Made by a program: the position numbers and the translations under genes. A model generated the notes under the pieces. It was not told where the DNA came from and did no database searches. It saw only the letters and a list, made by a program, of their open reading frames with translations. This document shows positions 1 through 7,316 of a stretch of DNA of 18,044 nt, piece by piece. The number at the start of each line of letters is the position of its first letter. Positions within the stretch are counted from its first letter, which is position 1. The stretch comes from CAYPEK01 sp964409645 (GTDB lineage Bacteria > UBP15 > UBA6099). Where the stretch lies: contig CAYPEK010000090.1 in assembly GCA_964409645.1 (NCBI GenBank), positions 1 to 18,044 of the forward strand, given 5' to 3'.

Positions 1-591
1 ATGTTTGTAAAAGAGAGCGACATCATAGAGGCGGGGCGGCGGTACGGGGAACCGGAGAGGTTGCATTTCGGCACGATCGCGATGAAGGATTTCGAGTTCG
101 AGTTGATGATCGGCAGCATGAAAAACGGCCGGCGGCACGACGTGACGATGTTTGCGGAGAAGGACGGCGGCTGGGTGTGCATACAGAAGCCGTCGTACAG
201 CGGAACGGGAATATACCGGGCTCCAAGCGGCGGACTCAACCCCGGCGAGACGCTCGAAGAAGGCCTGCGGCGCGAGATGCGCGAGGAAACCGGCCTCGAA
301 GTCGCAATTGAGCGGTTTCTGCTTATAATCGAAGTGGAGTTTGCGGGGCCGGCGGGCGCGGTGCAGCCGTGGACGTCGTATGTGTTCAGCGGCCGCGCGG
401 ACGGCGGCGAGCTTGAAATCCGCGACACGCGTGAGATAAGCGATCTCAGGATTGTGCCGCGCGACGAGATGCTCGGCCCGATCGCGGACAAGATGGACGC
501 CTCCGGATGGGGCGGCTTTATCTACCGGGCGCGGTTGACACGGGAGGCGTTCGCGGCAATCTACCGAGCGCCGGCCGCAAGGGAAATATAG
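1..591 (+). CDS. Nudix hydrolase
   Basis: Predicted cytosolic hydrolase of nucleoside-diphosphate-linked compounds. The 196-residue product carries a perfect Nudix box, G-x5-E-x7-REUxEExGU: G77, E83, R91-E92, E95-E96, G98 and hydrophobic L99. The glutamates bind the catalytic divalent metal in this family. The length suits an ADP-ribose pyrophosphatase-like or general Nudix enzyme, but nothing seen fixes the substrate. The ATG is the first base of the window, so the true start could lie upstream and no promoter can be judged. The stop TAG (589-591) directly abuts the ATG of the rhomboid gene, so the two are very probably co-transcribed and translationally coupled. Nudix identity is certain at family level; substrate is unknown. 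Confidence 0.9.
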   Translation: MFVKESDIIEAGRRYGEPERLHFGTIAMKDFEFELMIGSMKNGRRHDVTMFAEKDGGWVCIQKPSYSGTGIYRAPSGGLNPGETLEEGLRREMREETGLEVAIERFLLIIEVEFAGPAGAVQPWTSYVFSGRADGGELEIRDTREISDLRIVPRDEMLGPIADKMDASGWGGFIYRARLTREAFAAIYRAPAAREI

Positions 592-1401
592 ATGGACAAA
601 TATTACTATAAACAGGTGCGGTTCGGCGGCGGGTCGATCGGCCCGGTCGTCAGGACGCTTATCATCGCCAATGTGGCGGTGTTCCTCGCGCAGAGTGCGA
701 TTGCGCAATTCACTCCGTACGGAAGATGGCTGCTCCTGCATTTCGGGATGACGCCCGCGAATTTCCTTCTGCACCTCAATCTCTGGCAGCCTGTGACGTA
801 CATGTTCCTGCACGGCGGCCTGATGCACATCCTTATGAACATGTTTGTGCTGTGGATGTTCGGGACCGAAGTCGAAAACCGGATGGGGAGCCGCACGTTC
901 GCGGTCTTTTATTTCTTCAGTGGTATCGGCGCCGCGCTGCTGACATGCGTCTTTCTGCGCAACTGGGGCGTGCCGACCATCGGCGCATCCGGCGCGATTT
1001 TCGGAGTCATGCTCGCGTTCGGGCTGATGTTTCCGGATCGCATAATCCTCGTTTTTTTCATCATTCCGATGCGCGCGTTTTATTTCGTTATGTTGATGGG
1101 GCTGTTGGAACTCTACTACCTCGTGTTCGGGCTCGGCGGCGGGATTTCGTACTCGGCGCATGTCGGCGGGATGCTGTTCGGCTACATATTCCTGCGGTAC
1201 GGAAGCAAAATAATGGGCTTTGTCGATGAGAAGGCGGGCAGATACGAGGCAAAGCAGAAACTCGATCGGTTTGAAAGAACCGAGGATGCGCAGCGACGCG
1301 TTGACACTATCCTCGACAAGATCAACCGCGAGGGCATCCACAAGCTGTCCCGCGCGGAACGCAATTTCCTCCGCGAACAGGCGCGTCGCAATAAGAAATA
1401 A
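592..1401 (+). CDS. Rhomboid family intramembrane serine protease
   Basis: A 269-residue polytopic inner-membrane protease expected to cleave transmembrane substrates within the bilayer. It has the rhomboid signature: the H-x4-H-x3-N motif at H74, H79 and N83 in the second membrane helix, the nucleophile Ser133 in GASG (131-134), and the partner His190 in AHVGG, so the Ser-His dyad is intact. About six hydrophobic helices span residues 20-205. The cytosolic C-terminal tail (~205-269) is charged and ends in a motif (GIHKLSRAERNFLREQ) of the small tail domain often seen on bacterial rhomboids. AAGGGA just before the start serves as ribosome binding site; the ATG follows the Nudix stop with no gap. 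Substrates cannot be inferred from the neighbours. Confidence 0.95.
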   Translation: MDKYYYKQVRFGGGSIGPVVRTLIIANVAVFLAQSAIAQFTPYGRWLLLHFGMTPANFLLHLNLWQPVTYMFLHGGLMHILMNMFVLWMFGTEVENRMGSRTFAVFYFFSGIGAALLTCVFLRNWGVPTIGASGAIFGVMLAFGLMFPDRIILVFFIIPMRAFYFVMLMGLLELYYLVFGLGGGISYSAHVGGMLFGYIFLRYGSKIMGFVDEKAGRYEAKQKLDRFERTEDAQRRVDTILDKINREGIHKLSRAERNFLREQARRNKK

Positions 1402-1460
1402 TAGCCCTTACACCCAATTCAGAAATGGTTCATACGCAATAATCGTATGTGTTTAGGAGA

Positions 1461-1699
1461 TTATGTCTGATCGTAATTTCTAATAAATTCATCTCTGGGA
1501 ATGCCTGCCTGAGCACAGATTGTTCTTAGAGTTGAGCCTTAATATGGCTGTGATTGGGCAATATCATGGGAGTGCGCGTTCCGTCGAGATTCTCTCTTAT
1601 CATTGCAATATGTTCTCTTTCACGAACAAGTTGGAATCCGAGTAGTTCAAATGTCTTGATAACTCTATTTTTGGGGGCATCGACCGGAAATTTGGTCAT
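1461..1699 (-). pseudogene. hicA: HicA-type mRNA interferase toxin, frameshifted
   Basis: Starts at ATG 1699-1697, overlapping the hicB stop by one base (TGATG), the usual coupled arrangement. The first 54 residues read as a HicA toxin (double-stranded-RNA-binding-like fold, ribosome-associated mRNA cleavage): MTKFPVDAPKNRVIK, then REREHIAMIRENLDGT with catalytic-type His30, then PNHSHIK. The frame then hits TAA (1528-1526) after 57 codons. Adding one G to the AAGGC around 1536-1540 restores the expected ending GSTLRTICAQAGIPRDEFIR, finishing at TAA 1463-1461 for a 79-residue protein, normal for HicA. So one base has been lost, either as a real inactivating mutation or as an assembly error. 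The region is AT-rich compared with the flanking genes. Confidence 0.85.
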
Positions 1700-1923
1700 C
1701 AGACGGCAACTCCAGCTTCCGCGATGAACGCTTCGAGCACAGGAGATTCTTCTTCGATTAAGTCGTTTCCGAATGTTTCAATGTGAAATATGATGGCAGA
1801 TTTTACGTCGGAGAGCGCTTCCTCGTAAGTTTCGCCTTCGCCTACAACTACTCCTTTGAAACCGAGTGGATATGCGACGTATCCGTCCGAATGTTTCTCA
1901 ACGATTATTTTGAACTGTTTCAT
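1699..1923 (-). CDS. hicB: HicB family antitoxin
   Basis: A 74-residue protein beginning MKQFKIIVEKHSDGYVAYP with the features of the HicB partial-RNase-H-like fold: an edge strand, a glycine-rich V-x-G-E-G-x-T-Y segment, and the amphipathic helix EEALSDVKSAI. It should bind and neutralise HicA. The start at 1923 is preferred over an upstream in-frame ATG at 2013 because GAGGAGAG (1931-1938 on this strand) sits 7 bases before it, and because the upstream extension would run through the GH38 terminator hairpin. It lacks the C-terminal ribbon-helix-helix or helix-turn-helix tail of longer HicB proteins, so self-repression is uncertain. It overlaps hicA by one base. A 60-base sample (1741-1800) is 22/60 GC, well below the adjacent genes. 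Confidence 0.9.
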   Translation of the reverse strand: MKQFKIIVEKHSDGYVAYPLGFKGVVVGEGETYEEALSDVKSAIIFHIETFGNDLIEEESPVLEAFIAEAGVAV

Positions 1924-1930
1924 CTGGGCA

Positions 1931-1938
1931 CTCTCCTC
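1931..1938 (-). promoter_or_regulatory. Ribosome binding site of hicB
   Basis: GAGGAGAG on the minus strand, 7 bases before ATG 1923-1921. It decides the hicB start in favour of the 74-residue form over a 104-residue reading from 2013. Confidence 0.75.
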
Positions 1939-1948
1939 GCTTACTTGT

Positions 1949-1976
1949 ATTTTAACCGAAACCAAGATGATTTGGT
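1949..1976 (-). promoter_or_regulatory. Possible hicBA promoter -10 and inverted repeat
   Basis: On the minus strand TAAAAT (1954-1949) lies about 11 bases upstream of the hicB ribosome binding site and could be a -10 element. No good -35 hexamer is found 16-18 bases further up. Instead the region holds an inverted repeat ACCAA-N6-TTGGT (1961-1976), which could be an operator. The arms are only 5 bp, so this is a weak call. Confidence 0.3.
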
Positions 1977-1997
1977 AGTTGAAGAAAACACCGCATA

Positions 1998-2030
1998 AAA
2001 AAGAGGCGCGCATGGGGCGCGCCTCTTTTT
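1998..2030 (-). terminator. Rho-independent terminator of the GH38 gene
   Basis: A perfect 14-bp stem (1998-2011 pairing with 2017-2030) closes a 5-base loop (2012-2016). The core is GC-rich (GAGGCGCGC) and is followed on the minus strand by six T's. It lies 33 bases past the GH38 stop, so it ends that transcript before hicB. The symmetry would let it work in both directions, but no plus-strand gene runs into it. Confidence 0.85.
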
Positions 2031-2062
2031 ATTTGTCTGCGTTGCGGCCGGGGCCGCTGTTG

Positions 2063-5000
2063 CTATTTGACTATTATATCCACCGGCTGGCTGTACGAGG
2101 TCTGTCCGGCGTAAACGAGCTTCACCATCGCCCAATACGGGCCGGGAAGCGAATCCGGCGGCGCGGAGACTTCGAACTCGATGTCCTTTTTGCCGTTGGC
2201 GTCGATGGAGATGTTCTTCACCGCCGGGCCGGTCTGCACGAGCGAATAGCGGCCGCCGCCGGGCCACGTTTCAATCGGGCTGACGAGCAGCGCCGCCGCG
2301 TCGAGCGGGCTGTTGAACGGGTTGCTGACCGTCAGTTTGATCTTGGAGGAACCGCCGGGCGCGACGGTGACTTTGTCCGACGCGAAACTGACGAGCGGCA
2401 GGCTGTAGAGCGGCTCGGAACCTTCGAGCGCCCACGCGTGCATGCCGCCTTCGCCGTCTTTATCGACGACGCGTATCGCAATCACGCTCTTTTTGCCCGT
2501 GTTCGACAAGGCATTGATGAGCGGCGGATAGCCGCGGCCGTCCTTCTGCACGCGGACTTCGTAGCCATTGAGGTAAGCTGTGATCTCNNNNNNNNNNNNN
2601 NNNNNNNNNNNNNNNNNNNNNNNNNNNNNNNNNNNNNNNNNNNNNNNNNNNNNNNNNNNNNNNNNNNNNNNNNNNNNNNNNNNNNNNTTCATCCGGTTTG
2701 ATCGAGAAGTCGGCCGCGCCGGAAATTTTGCCGGGGCTCAGCAGGTCGATCTTTCCGCTGAAAGTCCTGTCCGAGGTGTTGTTCGCGACAGTGACGTAAA
2801 CTGTCATCGATTTTTTATCGAGGTCCATCGGGCCGGGTTCGAGCACGAGCGATACGGGCTGGAAGCCCAGAACCGGAACGGCGATGTTTGTTTCCCAATA
2901 GCGCGACGGGACGACCGCGATCGGCTCCTGTTTGGGGCCGGGCTGCGGCGCGGCCTTCGCCGCTTTCGCCTGCGGTTTGAACGTATAAGTTTCAATCGCG
3001 AACGGATCGAGCGAGACGCCGAACGAGTCGCCGCCGGACTGCACGGGCGCGATTTCGTTTTCGAGCATGTCGGCGGAATTCACCGCGCCGACGGGCAGGT
3101 GGAAATAGACTTTGCCCGCGGTGGCGAAGCCGGTCGGGTTGTAGAGGCGCAGAACGAACTCGGGAGCGGCCTTCGCGGGTTGCTTTTTGTCAATATACGG
3201 GAATCCTTTGACCTTTAGCGCGGAAATGACGGCGTCCGTGCCGCCCGTTTTGAGGAACGACATCGCGGCGGGCCATTCCGCCTTTTTGCAGGAGGCGCCG
3301 ATGACGGGTTCGAGCGGGTTGTTGAACTCGTGGCCCGCGCGCCACACCTTCGCTTTCATCCAGTCGCCTTCGTGCGGCAGGAGCGCGTAAGAGTAGCGGT
3401 GGTTCCAGTTCTCGGTTTCGAAGTTGCGCGAATAGAGTCTGCCGGATGGCCAGCCGGTCGAGCTGCGCAGCATCGTCAGCGTGATTGTGCCGTTGTATTC
3501 GACACTGTTGCCGGGCTGTCCGTTGTTGATTAGGGCGAGTCCGGCGTCCTCGACGACCGAGTTGATGCCTGCCGCGTTGAGGTCGGCCGGGAGGTTGATT
3601 CCGCCGGTCTTGTCGAGGTCGGCGATGAGCGAGTCAGCCGCCTTGTCGAGCCCGCTTATGTCGTTGGCGAGGACGAGAAGGACGGGAATTTTCTTTTTGT
3701 CCGGCGTCACGGTGATCGAATCCGTCGGGCTGATAAAGATCATTCCATAGCCGTTCTTGGCGACGGCGGCGTCGAGTTTGCTTTTCAGCGAAGCGTCGAG
3801 TCCCGCCGCGAGGCGGTCCGCGTATTTATTCTTGCCTACAACGCCGAGGGCGACGCGGAAGCCGTAGTACTCGTTTGTGCGGTCTTTGTAGTCGTAGGTG
3901 GGAGTTGTCGTCACGCCTTTTTTCACGAACGCGACCGCGAGCTTGTTGGCGACCGCGCGGGTTTCGTTGGTGTCCGCGACGACGAGTTCGCCGATAGCGA
4001 GCGCGAAGCTCGCGGCGGGTTTTCCGTCCGCGCCGGTGAAATTGATGCGCGCGGGCGATGTGAGGTCCATCCAGTTGACCGCCGGGTATTCGCGGCCTTT
4101 TTTGACGCCCGGCTCGCGCCAGAAGTCGTAGAAGAGGAAGTCCTGATCGTTCTTGTCGCGGCCGACCGCTGCGAAGCGTTCCTCGAAGACGGGCAGCGCG
4201 CCGCGAATGCTCGCGGGGAACCCGACTTTGAACATGAAGTCGGTTTCCTTGTAGTCGATTATGTTGGTGCGGAAGTCGATTCGCGGGTGCTCGTTATAAA
4301 TGATGATTTCCTGAACGAGGTGCGGGATGACTTCCTGCTTTTCGATCGATTTGAAGCCGTCGTTTCCGGCGTAGATGCGCACGGTTTCCTTTATCGGCGG
4401 CGCATCGACGATGATGCGCGAGAAGACGGGGCCTTTCTCGATGCTGACCTTGGCCGCATGCTTGCTCGACCGCCACACCTGACCGGTCGAGTGGATGCTC
4501 CACGGGCCTTCGACCTTCTCCGCGTTTTCCTTGATCGCGAAGAACTCGTTGCCGACGCCGACCGACGAATCGAGGTATTCCTTGCCGGTTTTTTTATCGA
4601 CGAGGCTGACGAGGCCGCCGCCGCGCGACGGGTCGGACGCTATCTTCCAGAATTTGCTTTCGAGCGACTGACCGGCGGACTTCACGCCGTACGGGCTGAT
4701 GGACGGTTTAACATTGTCCGAGACGTACCATGTGGCGTATCCGAGCGAGGGGACATCCTTTGCGACGAACACGATTCGCGCCCAGACGATTTTAGCGCCT
4801 TTTTTCTTTTCGGCGAGAATCTGATAGGGCACCTGCTTCTTTGCGCCGTCGAAGATCGCGAAAGAGGAAACGCCGCCGGGGAATGTGACTTCGAACTCGG
4901 CGGGCTCGGTGCGGGCCCAGTTCAGCGAGTTGAAAAGAACGATTGGGCGGACGCCTTTTTTGCCCGCGAATGCGGCGGACGACGCGCGCGCCGCGAGGAA

Positions 5001-5988
5001 CTTCATCGAGTCGCCCCGGACGGCCGATGCGATGTCGGAAGCCTCGCGCCATGAGCCGAGCAGGTCGAGGTTCACATTTTCGGAGTCGCTGCCGGTGAGG
5101 CCGTCGTGGTGCTGGCCGTAGAGGATGATGCGCCANNNNNNNNNNNNNNNNNNNNNNNNNNNNNNNNNNNNNNNNNNNNNNNNNNNNNNNNNNNNNNNNN
5201 NNNNNNNNNNNNNNNNNNNNNNNNNNNNNNNNNNNAGTGTTTTTGAGGAACGAGCCGATCGAGCGGTCGGGTTCCTTGAAATCGCCGCCCGACATAATCA
5301 TCGTGTTGTTGGTTAGTCCGAAGTACGACCTGTCCGTTTTTGCGAGAGTGACTTCGGAGACGCTGCCGCCGTAGTCGATCTGTCTGGTGAGCAGACTCGA
5401 TCCGTCCGGGGCGAGCCAGTAGAACTCGTGGGGCATGTCCGTGAGATTGCCGCGCGAGAAGACTTGAGAGTCGTGTCCGGTTTTTACGAGAATCTGCGGC
5501 GTCTGAACGGAGTGGCCGAAGACGTCGAGCTGGGCGTCCGTGCGGACTTTCACGCCGAACTCGATTTCTTTGTATATTTTTCCGTAGATGAAATTGCGGA
5601 TCAGCGCTTCGCCGCCGACCTCCGCTTCGTCCGGTTCGCTGTAGCCGCCGGTGAACTCGACGCGGCCCGCCTTGACGAGGTCGAGCAGCGGCTTGCGGTT
5701 GCGCGGGTAGGCGTCCCAGTACGGTTTCAGATAGTCCATCTCGCTGAGCACGAACTTGAAGCGGGGCTCGTCCGCGGCGTATTCGAGCTGCTGGTGGACG
5801 ATGCTGAACGCGCGCATGGTCTCTCCGGCCTGCGAGTTTGTCCAGACCGGGTCGTAATGGAAGTGAGAGAATATAAAGGCTTTCCTTTTAGTCGCGGCGC
5901 ACTCGCCGGCCGACGAGATGGTAACAGCGAGAAGGAGCGCGGCTAAGACTACGGCGACGGATTTTGTTCCGTGCGATGGAGTGAACAT
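2063..5988 (-). CDS. Secreted GH38 alpha-mannosidase-like glycoside hydrolase (two assembly gaps)
   Basis: Predicted zinc-dependent retaining alpha-mannosidase, exported. From ATG 5988 (GGGAGGTG ribosome binding site just upstream) it has a signal peptide (~1-31), the metal motif HFHYDPVW (H44, D46), a GGYSEPDE segment, and the nucleophile Asp155 in QLDVFGHS. After the gap at 5136-5235 comes GQHHDGLTG (near 5114-5088), supplying the last zinc-ligand His. Then follow the GH38 C-terminal beta domains (PIVLFNSLNW; a GG-x-SLVDKKTG segment) and a NEW3-like beta-sandwich cut by the second gap (2588-2687). The end (2587-2066) is a galactose-binding-like jelly roll and a final NEW3-like domain ending IIVK. 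Readable parts total 1241 residues. Both gaps are 100 N, so true length is unknown and the frame appears to shift across them. Substrate is unknown; that the last piece belongs to the same gene is very likely, not proven. Confidence 0.88.
2588..2687. other. Assembly gap (100 N)
   Basis: Exactly 100 N, the usual placeholder for a gap of unknown size. It interrupts the C-terminal part of the GH38 gene between a NEW3-like domain and a galactose-binding-like domain. In the GH38 frame both edges fall on codon boundaries, yet 100 is not a multiple of three, so the true gap is not 100 bases if the gene is intact. Confidence 0.95.
5136..5235. other. Assembly gap (100 N)
   Basis: A second run of exactly 100 N, inside the GH38 catalytic domain between the SGGDF segment and GQHHD. 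GH38 enzymes usually have on the order of 100 residues here (two helices and loops), so the missing DNA is probably about 250-400 bases; this is an estimate from family layout. Both edges again fall on codon boundaries. Confidence 0.95.
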
Positions 5989-6052
5989 GGCAGACACCTC
6001 CCGAAGAGTCCCGTCCGGGGAAGCGCTCGCCGCCGCCGTAACGGATTCAATG

Positions 6053-6080
6053 ATAATAACACGTCCCGGGCCCGTGGAAA
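6053..6080 (-). promoter_or_regulatory. Candidate promoter of the GH38 gene
   Basis: On the minus strand TTTCCA (6080-6075; 4 of 6 to TTGACA), a 16-base spacer, and TATTAT (6058-6053; 5 of 6 to TATAAT). Initiation would be near 6046, giving a leader of about 58 bases. Moderate match only. Confidence 0.4.
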
Positions 6081-6183
6081 ATAGAAACAGCCGAAATCGA
6101 CCTTGCATAAATAGTTAAAGTAGGAAATATGAGTGCGTGTCAACAAAACTATCAGGGTTAAAATATTTCTTATTTGTCTTGAG

Positions 6184-6212
6184 TTTACACATTCAAAATG
6201 AGTTAATATAAT
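6184..6212 (+). promoter_or_regulatory. Sigma-70-type promoter of the hemerythrin gene
   Basis: TTTACA (6184-6189), a 17-base spacer, and a perfect TATAAT (6207-6212). This is the best promoter in the window. Initiation would be near 6219, leaving a leader of about 90 bases before the start at 6310. It may also feed the DUF11 operon, since no terminator is visible between 7227 and 7317. Confidence 0.75.
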
Positions 6213-6293
6213 ACTAATCATTAACTAACTGTCAGGTTCAATTTCAACAGTACCGTTGTCGGTTTTGTGCAAATCGGCATACAGGCATACGCA

Positions 6294-6300
6294 AGAGGTG
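6294..6300 (+). promoter_or_regulatory. Ribosome binding site of the hemerythrin gene
   Basis: AGAGGTG lies 9 bases before ATG 6310 but directly abuts ATG 6301, which is too close to use. This decides the start at 6310, which also gives the typical bacteriohemerythrin opening. Confidence 0.7.
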
Positions 6301-6309
6301 ATGCATTCA

Positions 6310-7227
6310 ATGCCGCATATTGAATGGAATGACGGTCTCGGTGTCGGGATTAAAGAGATAGACGAGCAGCACTTCAACCTCGTGAGGATAATCAACGCTG
6401 TTGACGACCTTGAAAACAAGGGGCAGCTCGACAGGAACGCGGGTAAGGCGACATATACGCTGCTGACGTTTGCAAAATTCCATTTCCGGACGGAACAGGA
6501 GTTGATGGAGAAACACGGTTATCCGGGAATAGACGAGCATAAGAAAAGCCACAGTGAATTGTTGGACGAAATAAACAGAATCCATGAAATGGTTGAACGC
6601 GGCGAACAAGTGGATTTCTATCCTGTTTATAACTTTCTGAATAAATGGTTCAACGGCCACACGAAGGAACACGATATAAAGTACGTTGGTTTTTTCGTAA
6701 AAAAAGGGGTTGCGAAAGAGATAAAGAAGAAATCGCCTGCTGCCAATGTAAAAGGGGCAAGGCTCACTCTCGGAAAACATTTTCTCATTGAGTGGATGGA
6801 CAGCCATAACATCGGCATAGATGACATAGACAAACAGCACCAGAATCTGGCTCACGCGATCAACCTGATTTATTCGACACTGGATCAACCGGCGAACAAA
6901 CTCATGAAGGAAAGAGTGGATAACGCATTCAAGGAGCTTGCCGCTTATACCGGTCAGCATTTCAGTCGGGAGGAAGGGCTGATGGAAAGCTGCGGGTATC
7001 CCGACCTGATTGTACACCGAATGGAGCACGATGAGTTCAAGAGGAAGATAGCGGCGGCGAAAAAGAAATACGAGAAATACAAAACGCTTGTGGACCACGA
7101 TCTGGTGATTATGCTTCGCGACTGGTTCATGGATCACACGCAGGAAAAAGATCGCGGGTATATCTGTCACTTAAAAAACAAGGAGGACGTTTCGGTTTGT
7201 CCGGTTGAAGGGTATTCGGATCAGTAA
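6310..7227 (+). CDS. Tandem two-domain bacteriohemerythrin
   Basis: A 305-residue cytosolic protein made of two complete bacteriohemerythrin four-helix bundles, each expected to bind O2 at a non-haem di-iron centre. Domain 1 (~1-133) opens MPHIEWNDGLGVGI and has all seven ligand positions: H21, H58, E62, H77, H81, H117, D122. Domain 2 (~152-290) has H177, H217, E221, H236, H240, H276, D281. A short lysine-rich linker (136-150) joins them. Single-domain bacteriohemerythrins are about 130-140 residues, so this is a fused duplication with both sites intact. Likely roles are O2 storage, sensing or delivery; no signalling domain is attached. It is AT-richer than its neighbours (6541-6600 is 23/60 GC), suggesting different ancestry or recent acquisition. 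It has its own strong promoter. Confidence 0.93.
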   Translation: MPHIEWNDGLGVGIKEIDEQHFNLVRIINAVDDLENKGQLDRNAGKATYTLLTFAKFHFRTEQELMEKHGYPGIDEHKKSHSELLDEINRIHEMVERGEQVDFYPVYNFLNKWFNGHTKEHDIKYVGFFVKKGVAKEIKKKSPAANVKGARLTLGKHFLIEWMDSHNIGIDDIDKQHQNLAHAINLIYSTLDQPANKLMKERVDNAFKELAAYTGQHFSREEGLMESCGYPDLIVHRMEHDEFKRKIAAAKKKYEKYKTLVDHDLVIMLRDWFMDHTQEKDRGYICHLKNKEDVSVCPVEGYSDQ

Positions 7228-7302
7228 TTGTGAAAAAGGAATGAATAATAAGAGATGAAGAAACAAAATATCCAGTTTTAATGTTTATTAATTGAAAAAT
7301 CC

Positions 7303-7308
7303 GAGAGG
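7303..7308 (+). promoter_or_regulatory. Ribosome binding site of the first DUF11-operon gene
   Basis: GAGAGG, 8 bases before the TTG start at 7317. No ATG is available in frame near the signal peptide, so this site supports an unusual TTG start (TTG 7320 is an alternative one codon later). Confidence 0.6.
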
Positions 7309-7316
7309 CCATTTTC

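Larger units (their letters stand above)
5989..6309. other. Divergent intergenic region, GH38 / hemerythrin
   Basis: A 321-base gap between two outward-facing genes. The GH38-proximal half (5989-6100) is GC-rich leader; 6110-6250 is AT-rich and holds the hemerythrin promoter. I see no RNA gene or riboswitch-like structure and no credible small ORF. Confidence 0.7.

Noticed and set aside
1431..1449. Inverted repeat CATACG-N7-CGTATG between rhomboid gene and hicA
   Set aside because: Only 6 bp, AT-rich, and no T-run follows; too weak to call a terminator.
2460..2587. Continuation of the large GH38 reading beyond the N run
   Set aside because: The tail after the gap is out of frame because 100 N is not a multiple of three; the correct frame there is the one ending at 2063.
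4287..5054. 255-codon open frame on the plus strand
   Set aside because: Antisense to the GH38 gene; Arg/Asp-rich, no recognisable motif.
6138..6143. TTGACA on the minus strand upstream of the GH38 gene
   Set aside because: Perfect -35 hexamer, but no acceptable -10 lies 16-18 bases downstream; the candidate at 6053-6080 is better.
7228..7316. Separate promoter for the DUF11 operon
   Set aside because: Several AT-rich hexamers (for example TTTAAT at 7277-7282) but none with a matching -35; read-through from the hemerythrin promoter is equally possible.
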